DNA of 36,542 nt from positions 515-37,056 of the forward strand of contig UCJH01000023.1 in the NCBI GenBank assembly GCA_900472785.1, read 5' to 3'. A program made the position numbers and the translations under genes. Positions 1 to 6,884 of the stretch are shown here, piece after piece (position 1 is the stretch's first letter; every line of letters begins with the position of its first letter). The notes below the pieces were generated by a model. It was not told where the DNA came from. It saw nothing but the letters and a program-made list of their open reading frames with translations, and made no database searches. This stretch comes from Hyphomicrobiales bacterium. GTDB lineage: Bacteria; Pseudomonadota; Alphaproteobacteria; Rhizobiales; Rhizobiaceae.

Positions 1-465
1 CGCCAGGGCAAGGACCAGTTCGGTCTTCTGCCGGTCGGACAGGGGCGTTTCCGGTGCCGCGATGATGTCGAAGGCAAGCGTCAGCAGGCTGTCGCCGGCC
101 AGGATCGCGGATGCCTCGTCGAAGGCGACATGCACCGTCGGCTGCCCGCGCCGCAGCGCGTCGTCGTCCATCGCCGGGAGATCGTCATGCACCAGCGAGT
201 AGCAGTGCACGCATTCCAGCGCCGCGCCGATGCGCAAGGCTGCCTGCGGGTCGCCGCCGAGAAATGCCGCGGTTTCAATGACAAGGGATGGACGCAGCCG
301 TTTGCCGCCGTTCAAAACTCCGTGGCGCATTGCCGCCATCAGCCTTTCAGGGCGTGCGATTTCGCTCGCCCGGACAGTCTGAGACAGGATTTCCGTCAGA
401 CAGGCTTCCACAGCTGCAGCATTGGTTTTCAGGCGGGCTTGAAACAGGCTGGTGTTGTCGCTCAT
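1..465 (-). CDS. ispA: Polyprenyl (farnesyl/geranyl) diphosphate synthase, N-terminal 155 residues, cut by window edge
   Basis: This is a class I trans-prenyl synthase that condenses isopentenyl diphosphate with an allylic diphosphate to make short-chain isoprenoid precursors in the cytoplasm. Reading the minus strand from the ATG at 465, the protein begins MSDNTSLFQARL. It continues with the GGKRLRP motif, which contacts diphosphate, and then the first Asp-rich motif in HDDLPAMDDDALRRGQPT, where DDxxxxD chelates magnesium. About half of a typical 300-residue IspA is visible and the frame is open to base 1. The family is clear. Farnesyl versus geranylgeranyl specificity cannot be judged because the C-terminal half is missing. 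It is divergent from mtgA, with 155 bp between the starts. Confidence 0.9.
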   Translation of the reverse strand, partial: MSDNTSLFQARLKTNAAAVEACLTEILSQTVRASEIARPERLMAAMRHGVLNGGKRLRPSLVIETAAFLGGDPQAALRIGAALECVHCYSLVHDDLPAMDDDALRRGQPTVHVAFDEASAILAGDSLLTLAFDIIAAPETPLSDRQKTELVLALA

Positions 466-620
466 GGCGCGCTCTTTGGCATGACTGCAGGGATGCTGGC
501 AACGGGATTTTATCCGGGCACAAAGCCTGTGCGACAGGGCTTGGCTGCAGAAAAGGCGTTCAACTTTTTCCGCGCATGCTCTAAGAGAACCAGTGGGATC
601 ATTGGCGGGGCGTTCAAAGG

Positions 621-1367
621 GTGGACATTGTACCGGAAACTCGTGGGGAGAGCGACGCGCCACCTAGCCGCTGGCTTGGCGTGATGCGCGGTCTGCGCGC
701 CCGCTGGCGAAAGCTGGTGCTGGCTTTCATTGCGCTTCTCGTGCTGCCCTATGTGCTGATCATTCTCTACGCCCCGAGCTTCATTCACCCGATTTCAACG
801 CTGATGCTGCGCGATCTTGTGCTGTTGCGCGGCTACGACCGGCAATGGGTGTCCTTCGACGATATTTCGCCCAATCTCGTGCAGTCGGTGATGATGTCGG
901 AGGATGGGCAGTTCTGTATCCATGACGGCGTCGACTGGGTGCAGATGCGCGGCGTCGTCAACGATGCCCTTGAGGGCGAATCGACCCGCGGCGCAAGCAC
1001 CATCCCGATGCAGACGTCGAAAAATCTGTTCCTGTGGAATGGCCGCTCCTTCATCCGCAAGGGCATGGAGCTGCCCTTGGCGCTGGTTGCGGATTTCGTC
1101 TGGAGCAAGCGGCGGATGATGGAGCTCTACCTGAACGTCGCAGAGTGGGGGCCGGGCATCTACGGCGCCGAGGCGGCGGCGAAACATCATTTCGGCGTCT
1201 CGGCTGCCAAACTCTCGCGCCGGCAGGCAGCATTGCTCGCCGTCTCGCTTCCCAATCCGTTCGAACGCATTGCCGGCAAGCCCGGTCGTGGCCTAAGGCG
1301 GCTTGCCGGTGTCATCGAACGCCGCGCCGGCCGTTCCGGAGAATATATCAAATGCCTTTATGAGTAG
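621..1367 (+). CDS. mtgA: Monofunctional biosynthetic peptidoglycan transglycosylase MtgA
   Basis: This inner-membrane glycosyltransferase (GT51) polymerises lipid II into glycan strands without a transpeptidase domain. The 248-residue protein has a basic cytoplasmic N-terminus and one membrane segment at about residues 31-51. The GT51 motifs follow: [11 protein letters not shown] with the likely catalytic Glu94, then [16 protein letters not shown], then the [20 protein letters not shown] region. Length and motif order fit MtgA. The frame opens with GTG at 621. An in-frame ATG at 681 (MRGLRARW) is a possible shorter start that still keeps the membrane anchor. The gene stands alone, divergent from the prenyl synthase. 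Confidence 0.93.
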   Translation: MDIVPETRGESDAPPSRWLGVMRGLRARWRKLVLAFIALLVLPYVLIILYAPSFIHPISTLMLRDLVLLRGYDRQWVSFDDISPNLVQSVMMSEDGQFCIHDGVDWVQMRGVVNDALEGESTRGASTIPMQTSKNLFLWNGRSFIRKGMELPLALVADFVWSKRRMMELYLNVAEWGPGIYGAEAAAKHHFGVSAAKLSRRQAALLAVSLPNPFERIAGKPGRGLRRLAGVIERRAGRSGEYIKCLYE

Positions 1368-1442
1368 GATCACCCCTTTTCATTGGCCTGCCGGATGCTT
1401 CCTGCCTATGGTCGCGCGCATACCTCAGACCGGAGAAAACCA

Positions 1443-2090
1443 GTGAGCGATCTCATCCTTTATGTCGGCAACAAGAACTATTCCTCCTGGTCGCTGCGTC
1501 CCTGGCTTGCGCTGGAAGGCTGCGGCGTGCCGTTCGAGGATGTGGTCATCCCCTTCGATTTTCCGGCAGGGAACCCGGAAATTCACAAGATTTCGCCGAC
1601 GGGCCGGGTGCCTGTCCTGTATCACGGCGATGTCCGCGTCTGGGAATCGCTGGCGATCATCGAATATGTCGCCGAGCTTTTCCCCGAAGCCGGCCTCTGG
1701 CCTCAGGATGCTGTCGAGCGCGCCGCCGCGCGCAGCTATTCCATGGAAATGCTCTCCGGTTTCCGGGCATTGCGCGGTGCCTGTCCGATGAACATCCGTC
1801 GCGCCGTCGCCGCGATCGACTTGCCGAATGGCGTCATGGACGACGTTTCGCGGATCGAAACCATCTGGCGGGAAGCGCTCGCCCGCTCGGGTGGTCCGTT
1901 CCTGTTCGGGCGCTTCACCGCCGTGGACGCAATGTTTGCGCCGGTGGTCAACCGGTTCGAAATCTATGACATGACCAGCGACCCGGTCTCTCGTGCCTAT
2001 ATGAAGGCCGTCAAGACCCATCCGGCCTTTCAGAAATGGCAGGCGGCGGCGCTTGAGGAAACGTGGATCGTTCCGGAAGACGAAGCGTGA
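1443..2090 (+). CDS. Glutathione S-transferase family protein
   Basis: This 215-residue protein has a thioredoxin-like GST N-terminal domain (about residues 1-80) followed by an all-helical C-terminal domain. NKNYSSWSLRPW near residues 8-20 marks the glutathione-binding and catalytic-serine region. SPTGRVPVL carries the conserved cis-proline, and VWESLAIIEY is the SNAIL-like motif that binds the glutathione gamma-glutamyl group. The start was set at GTG 1443 because GGAG at 1432-1435 lies 7 nt upstream; the open frame extends 60 bp further without a better site. The substrate is unknown. It is probably a separate transcript between mtgA and rpmF. Confidence 0.85.
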   Translation: MSDLILYVGNKNYSSWSLRPWLALEGCGVPFEDVVIPFDFPAGNPEIHKISPTGRVPVLYHGDVRVWESLAIIEYVAELFPEAGLWPQDAVERAAARSYSMEMLSGFRALRGACPMNIRRAVAAIDLPNGVMDDVSRIETIWREALARSGGPFLFGRFTAVDAMFAPVVNRFEIYDMTSDPVSRAYMKAVKTHPAFQKWQAAALEETWIVPEDEA

Positions 2091-2132
2091 GCCAGGCAAT
2101 CGGGCGAGAGTCGAAAAAATCGAGGCAGGGAC

Positions 2133-2161
2133 TGGTCAAACGCCGATGAGGCATGTATAAG
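2133..2161 (+). promoter_or_regulatory. Weak candidate promoter for rpmF
   Basis: TATAAG at 2156-2161 could act as a -10 element, with TGGTCA at 2133-2138 as a poor -35 at 17-bp spacing. It lies about 90 bp upstream of the L32 start in the only intergenic gap before that gene. The match is weak and was assigned by eye. Confidence 0.25.
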
Positions 2162-2248
2162 CCCGGCAAATTCCGAGATTGACAACTGTTTGTCCCGGCC
2201 TCTTGACCGGCCGCCTGACAGTGTTTTGCCCGATAAGTGGAGTATAAA

Positions 2249-2434
2249 ATGGCTGTACCGAAAAGAAAAACAAGCCCGTCCAAGCGCGGTATGCGCCGCT
2301 CCGCTGACGCGCTGAAGTCGCCGACCTACGTCGAAGACAAGAACTCCGGCGAACTGCGCCGTCCGCACCATATCGACCTGAAGACCGGCATGTATCGCGG
2401 TCGTCAGGTTCTGACGCCGAAGGAAAGCGCATAA
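2249..2434 (+). CDS. rpmF: 50S ribosomal protein L32
   Basis: This 61-residue basic protein of the large ribosomal subunit starts [22 protein letters not shown], the highly conserved L32 opening, and ends [16 protein letters not shown]. It lacks the zinc-binding cysteines found in some L32 paralogues. The ATG at 2249 is preceded by GGAG at 2239-2242 with 6-nt spacing. A hairpin terminator follows 31 bp after the stop, so it is probably monocistronic. In many bacteria rpmF sits with plsX/fabH; here it is between a GST and a membrane protein, an arrangement also familiar in rhizobia. Confidence 0.97.
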   Translation: MAVPKRKTSPSKRGMRRSADALKSPTYVEDKNSGELRRPHHIDLKTGMYRGRQVLTPKESA

Positions 2435-2465
2435 TCCGCGCCTGACCATAGAATCAAGAGATCGA

Positions 2466-2490
2466 GGGCTGGCTTTGCCGGCCCTTTTTC
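2466..2490 (+). terminator. Rho-independent terminator of rpmF
   Basis: GGGCTGGC (2466-2473) pairs with GCCGGCCC (2477-2484), with one G-U pair and a TTT loop, and is followed by a run of five T at 2485-2489. Confidence 0.85.
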
Positions 2491-2535
2491 TTGTCGGCCG
2501 TCTTTTCTTGTCTGGCCCGTCTTTTTCTTGTCTGG
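2482..2535 (+). repeat. Three imperfect tandem copies of an approximately 18-bp pyrimidine-rich unit
   Basis: The unit is close to CCGTCTTTTTCTTGTCTGG. Copies lie at 2482-2497 (the first includes the terminator U-tract), 2498-2515 and 2516-2535. The last two are nearly identical. It looks like local duplication of the rpmF terminator tail. Confidence 0.7.
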
Positions 2536-2610
2536 ATGGCGCCTGCCGCCGGTTGACGATTGGCGCAACGCCATCTTCTTGACCTGAAACCTGCTCTATG
2601 GAACAGCTAC

Positions 2611-3057
2611 ATGCGCCTTTCGCGCATGACAACGGGAGCCTGTGTCCAGATGATTGCCGCCATTCCGCTGCTGATCCTACCTTTTGCGCTTTATAACATT
2701 GCCATGACCGGCGTGTTCGGCGGTGGCGGCATCGCCGTGCTGGACAGTCAGGTCCTGTCGCTGTCGATGCTGTCGGGTGCGACATGGACGATGAGCTTCG
2801 GCGATCTCCTGATCGTCATCGCGCTGGCCCTGCTTTTTGTCGAAATCCTCAAGGCCACGCGCACCAGTTCCAAGACGCTGATGGATCATCTCCTGTCGAT
2901 GGTGCTGTTTATCGTCTTCCTGGTGGAGTTCCTGCTTGTCGGCAGTGCCGCTACACAGATCTTCTTCATCCTGATGATGATCAGCTTTATCGACGTGATC
3001 GCCGGGTTTTCCGTTTCCATGCGCACGGCTGGACGGGATGTGTCGATCGGCCTGTAA
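2611..3057 (+). CDS. Small four-helix inner-membrane protein of unknown function
   Basis: From ATG 2611 this is a 148-residue, very hydrophobic protein. About four membrane segments are visible: residues 13-35 (IAAIPLLILPFALYNIA), 63-80 (DLLIVIALALLFVEIL), 91-110 (LLSMVLFIVFLVEFLLV) and 112-132 (TQIFFILMMISFIDVIAGF). Short charged loops include KATRTSSKTLMDH, and the C-terminus is polar. No catalytic motif was recognised. The frame is open from TTG 2560, and ATG 2629 (MTTGACVQM) is another possible start; none has a strong ribosome binding site. Third-position G/C bias and helix pattern support a real gene. It is convergent with phaR. Confidence 0.75.
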   Translation: MRLSRMTTGACVQMIAAIPLLILPFALYNIAMTGVFGGGGIAVLDSQVLSLSMLSGATWTMSFGDLLIVIALALLFVEILKATRTSSKTLMDHLLSMVLFIVFLVEFLLVGSAATQIFFILMMISFIDVIAGFSVSMRTAGRDVSIGL

Positions 3058-3104
3058 TCGATAGGGATAATCGCGCATTCGCCTTGGAATGCGCGATCTC
3101 TTCG

Positions 3105-3686
3105 TCAGCCGAGATTTTCCAGCTTCGCCTGAAGCGCCCGCATCTGCTCTTTCAGTTCGTCGATGTCCTTGGCTTCAGCCTTGCGGGTTTCCTTCGCCTG
3201 CGGTGCCGCAGCCATGAAGGGTGAAAACATCTGCATCGCCTGATGGAACAGGTCGGTGTTACGGCGCACCTGTTCCTCGACCAGTTGCAGCGGAACGCTG
3301 AGGTTTTTGCCGAGCGGCGTGTCGCCGAAGGCCTTGTTGATCTGCTCGCGCATCTGCACCTGCTGGTCGGTGAAGGCCTGCATCGAATGCTCGAGATAGC
3401 TCGGCACGACCATCTGCATCTGATCGCCATAGAAGGAAATCAGCTGACGCAGGAAGGAAATCGGCAGCAGCGTGTTTCCGGTTTTCGATTCCTGTTCGAA
3501 GATGATTTGCGTCAGGACGGAGTGCGTGATGTCCTCCCCCGATTTCGCGTCCTGAACGGTGAATTCCTCTCCCTTTTTCACCATTACCGCAAGATCGTCC
3601 AAGGTTACGTATGTGCTTGTGCCGGTGTTGTAGAGCCTCCGGTTTGCATATTTTTTGATAACGATCTGGCCGTCATGCTTTGCCAT
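3105..3686 (-). CDS. phaR: Polyhydroxyalkanoate synthesis repressor PhaR
   Basis: This cytoplasmic DNA-binding regulator senses PHB granules and represses phasin and PHB genes; it is called AniA in Sinorhizobium. The 193-residue protein has the PHB-accumulation N-terminal domain with KKYANRRLYNTGTSTYVTL at residues 11-29, which is strongly diagnostic. PHB_acc repeats follow, with SFLRQLISFYGDQMQ and VPSYLEHSMQAF, then a coiled-coil-like charged C-terminus (IDELKEQMRALQAKLENL). A strong GGAGGAG Shine-Dalgarno lies just upstream of the ATG at 3686. It is divergent from the beta-ketothiolase gene, the usual alphaproteobacterial arrangement, so it probably acts on the shared 225-bp gap. Confidence 0.95.
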   Translation of the reverse strand: MAKHDGQIVIKKYANRRLYNTGTSTYVTLDDLAVMVKKGEEFTVQDAKSGEDITHSVLTQIIFEQESKTGNTLLPISFLRQLISFYGDQMQMVVPSYLEHSMQAFTDQQVQMREQINKAFGDTPLGKNLSVPLQLVEEQVRRNTDLFHQAMQMFSPFMAAAPQAKETRKAEAKDIDELKEQMRALQAKLENLG

Positions 3687-3911
3687 GTAGGGTCTCCTCC
3701 TCCCATGTTCCCGTCTTTATTATACTTTTCAGAGTATCCGCAAAAATCGGCGTCTGACAATCTCTTTGTGCAATGCGACGACGCAGGTGCGAAGTTTGAT
3801 TTCAGGCGCTGCTCGCGCCGGTGAACGATCGCCCGTCACATTATCGCGTTTGACTTGCGCGACGAGCTTTGCCAGTCTCGCCTCAGCGTAGAAAAAATGA
3901 GGAAACAGACC
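3687..3911. promoter_or_regulatory. Divergent phaR/phbA control region
   Basis: This gap must hold the promoters of both phaR and phbA. On the minus strand, TATAAT at 3719-3724 is a perfect -10 sequence for phaR, although no good -35 is seen at 17 bp. TGC-containing sequence around 3768-3790 (TGTGCAATGCGACGACGCAGGTGC) is the kind of TGC-rich tract reported for PhaR binding. The match is suggestive only. Confidence 0.45.
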
Positions 3912-5093
3912 ATGAGCAATCCCTCCATCGTGATCGCCAGTGCGGCCCGTACGGCCGTCGGTTCCTTCAACGGCGCCTTTGCCAATACGCCTGCCCATGA
4001 ACTCGGCGCAGCCGTGATCAAGGCCGTGCTGGCGCGTGCGGGCGTCGAGGCTGCCGAGGTCGACGAGGTGATTCTCGGGCAGGTGCTGGGTGCGGGCGAG
4101 GGTCAGAACCCGGCCCGTCAGGCGGCCATGAAGGCGGGCATCCCGCAGGAGGCGACCGCCTGGGGCATGAACCAGCTCTGCGGTTCGGGCCTGCGTGCCG
4201 TCGCACTCGGCATGCAGCAGATCGCCACGGGCGACGCCAAGATCATCGTGGCCGGCGGCATGGAATCCATGTCCATGGCTCCGCATTGCGGCCATCTGCG
4301 CTCCGGCGTGAAGATGGGCGATTTCAAGCTCGTCGATACCATGATCAAGGATGGCCTGACCGATGCCTTCTACGGCTATCACATGGGCACAACGGCGGAA
4401 AACGTCGCCAAAAAGTGGCAGCTGTCGCGCGATGACCAGGATCAGTTCGCCCTCGGCTCGCAGAACAAGGCGGAGGCTGCGCAGAAGGCCGGCCGCTTTG
4501 CCGACGAGATCGTTCCCTTCGTCATCTCCGGCCGCAAGGGCGATGTGACGGTCGATCAGGACGAATATATCCGTCACGGCGCGACGCTGGAATCGATGGC
4601 CAAGCTGCGCCCCGCCTTCGACAAGGAAGGCACTGTGACGGCGGCCAATGCTTCGGGCCTCAACGATGGTGCGGCAGCGACCCTTTTGATGACAGAAGCT
4701 GAAGCGTCGCGTCGCGGCATCACGCCGCTCGCCCGCATCATCTCCTGGGCAACGGCGGGCGTCGATCCGCAGATCATGGGCACAGGCCCGATCCCCGCAT
4801 CGCGCAAGGCCCTGGAAAAAGCCGGATGGGCCGTCGGCGATCTCGATCTGGTCGAGGCCAACGAGGCCTTCGCGGCCCAGGCCTGCGCCGTCAACAAGGA
4901 TCTCGGCTGGGATCCGTCGATCGTCAACGTCAATGGCGGTGCGATCGCCATAGGTCATCCGATCGGCGCGTCCGGTGCCCGCGTCCTTAACACGCTTCTG
5001 TTCGAGATGCAGCGCCGCGGCGTCTCCAAGGGGCTCGCCACGCTGTGCATCGGCGGCGGCATGGGCGTTGCCCTGTGCGTCGAGCGTCTTTGA
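3912..5093 (+). CDS. phbA: Acetyl-CoA acetyltransferase (beta-ketothiolase) of PHB synthesis
   Basis: It catalyses reversible condensation of two acetyl-CoA to acetoacetyl-CoA, the first step of PHB synthesis. The 393-residue length is typical for biosynthetic thiolases. The nucleophile is Cys90 in [11 protein letters not shown]. His349 lies in [13 protein letters not shown] and the acid/base Cys379 in [10 protein letters not shown]. The start at ATG 3912 ([17 protein letters not shown]) is preceded by GAGGAA at 3899-3904, which decides against the 19-codon upstream extension. It is followed by phbB on the same strand after 118 bp. The symbol phaA is used for the same gene. Confidence 0.96.
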   Translation: MSNPSIVIASAARTAVGSFNGAFANTPAHELGAAVIKAVLARAGVEAAEVDEVILGQVLGAGEGQNPARQAAMKAGIPQEATAWGMNQLCGSGLRAVALGMQQIATGDAKIIVAGGMESMSMAPHCGHLRSGVKMGDFKLVDTMIKDGLTDAFYGYHMGTTAENVAKKWQLSRDDQDQFALGSQNKAEAAQKAGRFADEIVPFVISGRKGDVTVDQDEYIRHGATLESMAKLRPAFDKEGTVTAANASGLNDGAAATLLMTEAEASRRGITPLARIISWATAGVDPQIMGTGPIPASRKALEKAGWAVGDLDLVEANEAFAAQACAVNKDLGWDPSIVNVNGGAIAIGHPIGASGARVLNTLLFEMQRRGVSKGLATLCIGGGMGVALCVERL

Positions 5094-5149
5094 AGCGCGG
5101 ATATATCTGACCTCACGGCAAAACGCCGGAGGGGTTTCGCAGATGGTTT

Positions 5150-5170
5150 CGCCCGTTCTTCTGACGGGCG
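5150..5170 (+). other. Intercistronic hairpin between phbA and phbB
   Basis: CGCCCGT (5150-5156) and ACGGGCG (5164-5170) form a perfect 7-bp stem with a 7-nt loop. No T-run follows, so it is not a standard terminator. It may affect mRNA processing or the phbA:phbB ratio; this is inference. Confidence 0.5.
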
Positions 5171-5211
5171 GGGCCATGGCAAACGACCAACAATCAATCG
5201 GGGAGTGAACA

Positions 5212-5937
5212 ATGAGCAGGGTAGCACTGGTAACAGGCGGCACGCGCGGCATAGGTGCGGCGATCTCGATCGCGCTGAAGACGGCAGGGTATAGCGTGGC
5301 GGCAACCTATGCCGGCAATGACGAGAAGGCGCAGGCCTTCAGCGGTGTCACGGGTATCGCCGTCTTCAAGTGGGACGTGTCCGACTACAAGGAATGCGTT
5401 ACCGGCATCGCTGCGGTGGAAGCGGCGCTTGGCCCTGTCGAAATTCTCGTCAACAATGCCGGCATCACCCGCGATGCGATGTTCCACAAGATGACGCCCG
5501 AGCATTGGAACGACGTCATCAACACCAATCTCACCGGGTTGTTCAACATGACGCATCCGGTCTGGTCGGGCATGCGCGACCGCAATTTTGGACGCGTTAT
5601 CAACATCTCCTCGATCAACGGCCAGAAGGGCCAGATGGGGCAGGCGAATTATTCCGCTGCCAAGGCCGGCGATCTGGGCTTTACCAAGGCGCTCGCGCAG
5701 GAAGGTGCTGCCAAGGGCATCACCGTCAATGCCATCTGCCCCGGTTACATCGGCACGGAAATGGTGCGCGCCATTCCGGAAAAGGTGCTGACGGAGCGGA
5801 TCATCCCGCAGATTCCTGTCGGTCGCCTTGGAGAGCCGGAAGAGATCGCCCGATGCGTCGTGTTCCTGGCATCCGACGATGCCGGCTTCATTACCGGTTC
5901 GACGATCTCCGCCAATGGCGGCCAGTTCTTCGTCTGA
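5212..5937 (+). CDS. phbB: Acetoacetyl-CoA reductase (NADPH), SDR family
   Basis: It reduces acetoacetyl-CoA to (R)-3-hydroxybutyryl-CoA, the PHB synthase substrate. The 241-residue classical short-chain dehydrogenase has the nucleotide-binding motif TGGTRGIG (8-15), NNAG (81-84), and a catalytic set Ser134, Tyr147 and Lys151 (ANYSAAKAG). Acetoacetyl-CoA reductase hallmarks are WDVSDYKEC and SINGQKGQMGQANYSAAKAG. GGGGAG lies just upstream of the ATG at 5212. It is probably co-transcribed with phbA, and a strong terminator follows at 5961. A FabG role is possible from family alone, but neighbours and motifs favour PhbB. Confidence 0.96.
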   Translation: MSRVALVTGGTRGIGAAISIALKTAGYSVAATYAGNDEKAQAFSGVTGIAVFKWDVSDYKECVTGIAAVEAALGPVEILVNNAGITRDAMFHKMTPEHWNDVINTNLTGLFNMTHPVWSGMRDRNFGRVINISSINGQKGQMGQANYSAAKAGDLGFTKALAQEGAAKGITVNAICPGYIGTEMVRAIPEKVLTERIIPQIPVGRLGEPEEIARCVVFLASDDAGFITGSTISANGGQFFV

Positions 5938-5960
5938 CGGCCGTCTCATCGATATGTTTC

Positions 5961-5985
5961 AAGGGCGCTCTCAGGGCGCCCTTTT
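5961..5985 (+). terminator. Rho-independent terminator of phbAB
   Basis: AAGGGCGC (5961-5968) pairs with GCGCCCTT (5976-5983) around a 7-nt loop, ending in TTTT, 24 bp after the phbB stop. Confidence 0.85.
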
Positions 5986-6087
5986 GACGTTCGGATAGGT
6001 CGTTCAAACCTTAACGCATACCGGCGCATGGGCTTTCCGGTTCCGCTTTATCCACCGTTTCCTATGGTTAACCAATTGTAATTCCAC

Positions 6088-6150
6088 ACTATATGGCGGT
6101 GAACAAACCATGAAATCCGCTGTGTCGATGATTCGTCGCCGATTCGTTCC
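6088..6150 (+). repeat. Diverged 63-bp direct repeat, copy 1
   Basis: This block aligns without gaps to 6653-6715 at an offset of 565 bp. Shared pieces include GGTGAACAAACC/AGTGAACAAACC and GATTCGTCGCYGATTCGTTCC. Roughly four fifths of positions agree by eye. It contains two GANTC sites exactly 11 bp apart (6130 and 6141). Confidence 0.75.
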
Positions 6151-6423
6151 TGATTTGGTTGAGAGGTTAACGGCCAGCGCTTGTTCCTGGCCAGTCACTC
6201 CGCAAAAGCTTGAAAATGGATTTCGCCCGGCAGCGACATGGATCGCGCTCTGCCGTGATGCCTTTGTCCCTCGTCGGACTTTCCTTAGAATATCCGCTGG
6301 CAAAAGCCGCAAACTTTTTCAGCCATCCGAATCCGGCAAAAAGCAGCCTGTCCGGCAGAATGGACGACCAGATCATCCTACCAGATGTAGTAGTGGCGGA
6401 ATTGCAAAATCCGGCGAGACGGC

Positions 6424-6442
6424 GATTCGCCGCCGATTCGTC
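6424..6442 (+). repeat. Third, partial copy of the GATTCG-N5-GATTCG core
   Basis: GATTCGCCGCCGATTCGTCC closely matches the cores at 6130-6150 and 6695-6715. Three more GANTC sites follow within 40 bp (6455, 6464, 6474). Confidence 0.7.
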
Positions 6443-6652
6443 CGGGCTTCTCGCGAATCGTCAGATTCGTCTCGATTCGCGGTCGCCAGCCATCCCCATC
6501 GGGTCGAATTTTCTAATTTTTCCATAGTCTTGGATTCAGAATCCGGAAGGCGTTTTTGACGGCCTGCCAGGAACGGTCAACGCAATCGGTGCAAATCCAG
6601 CGTCTCCGAAATACCTGATTCAGGATGTGGTGCGAATCCGGATGTGAATATC

Positions 6653-6715
6653 AATATCTAGCAGTGAACAAACCCTGAATCAGGCGGAGTCAACGATTCG
6701 TCGCTGATTCGTTCC
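6653..6715 (+). repeat. Diverged 63-bp direct repeat, copy 2
   Basis: This is the partner of 6088-6150. It gains extra GANTC sites at 6677 and 6687, giving four sites at 6677, 6687, 6695 and 6706. It overlaps the palindrome CCTGAATCAGG (6674-6684). It ends about 170 bp before the helicase start. Confidence 0.75.
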
Positions 6716-6884
6716 TTGACTGTTCCGAATCCCTCGCCAGGCAAGGATCTGCAGGGGCGAGAAAGGTGCGGTCGGACCCACTATGTTGTGCCCGCGCCCT
6801 TGCGTTTGCGGCAGTGCATGGGCATGTGTGCTGCACCGGTTGCCCTGTACCACAAGTGGGGAGACCGGGCGAGACGATGCCGGG

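Larger units (their letters stand above)
6130..6731. other. Dense cluster of 17 GANTC (CcrM methylation) sites in a non-coding region
   Basis: GANTC occurs at 6130, 6141, 6329, 6424, 6435, 6455, 6464, 6474, 6533, 6539, 6617, 6634, 6677, 6687, 6695, 6706 and 6727. Random sequence of this length with equal base use would give about 2.4. Several neighbours are 8-11 bp apart, close to one helical turn. The surrounding gap between phbB and the helicase (5938-6884) is about 950 bp with no credible gene. Frames here have poor third-position bias and no ribosome binding site. What the cluster does is unknown. Confidence 0.85.

Noticed and set aside
3729..5252. 507-codon minus-strand open frame
   Set aside because: It is the shadow of phbA, which has complete thiolase motifs on the other strand.
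6110..6559. 149-residue plus-strand frame in the phbB-helicase gap
   Set aside because: It has no ribosome binding site, weak third-position G/C bias and no recognisable domain. Its repeated IRRRFV segments simply translate the GATTCG DNA repeats. Treated as non-coding.
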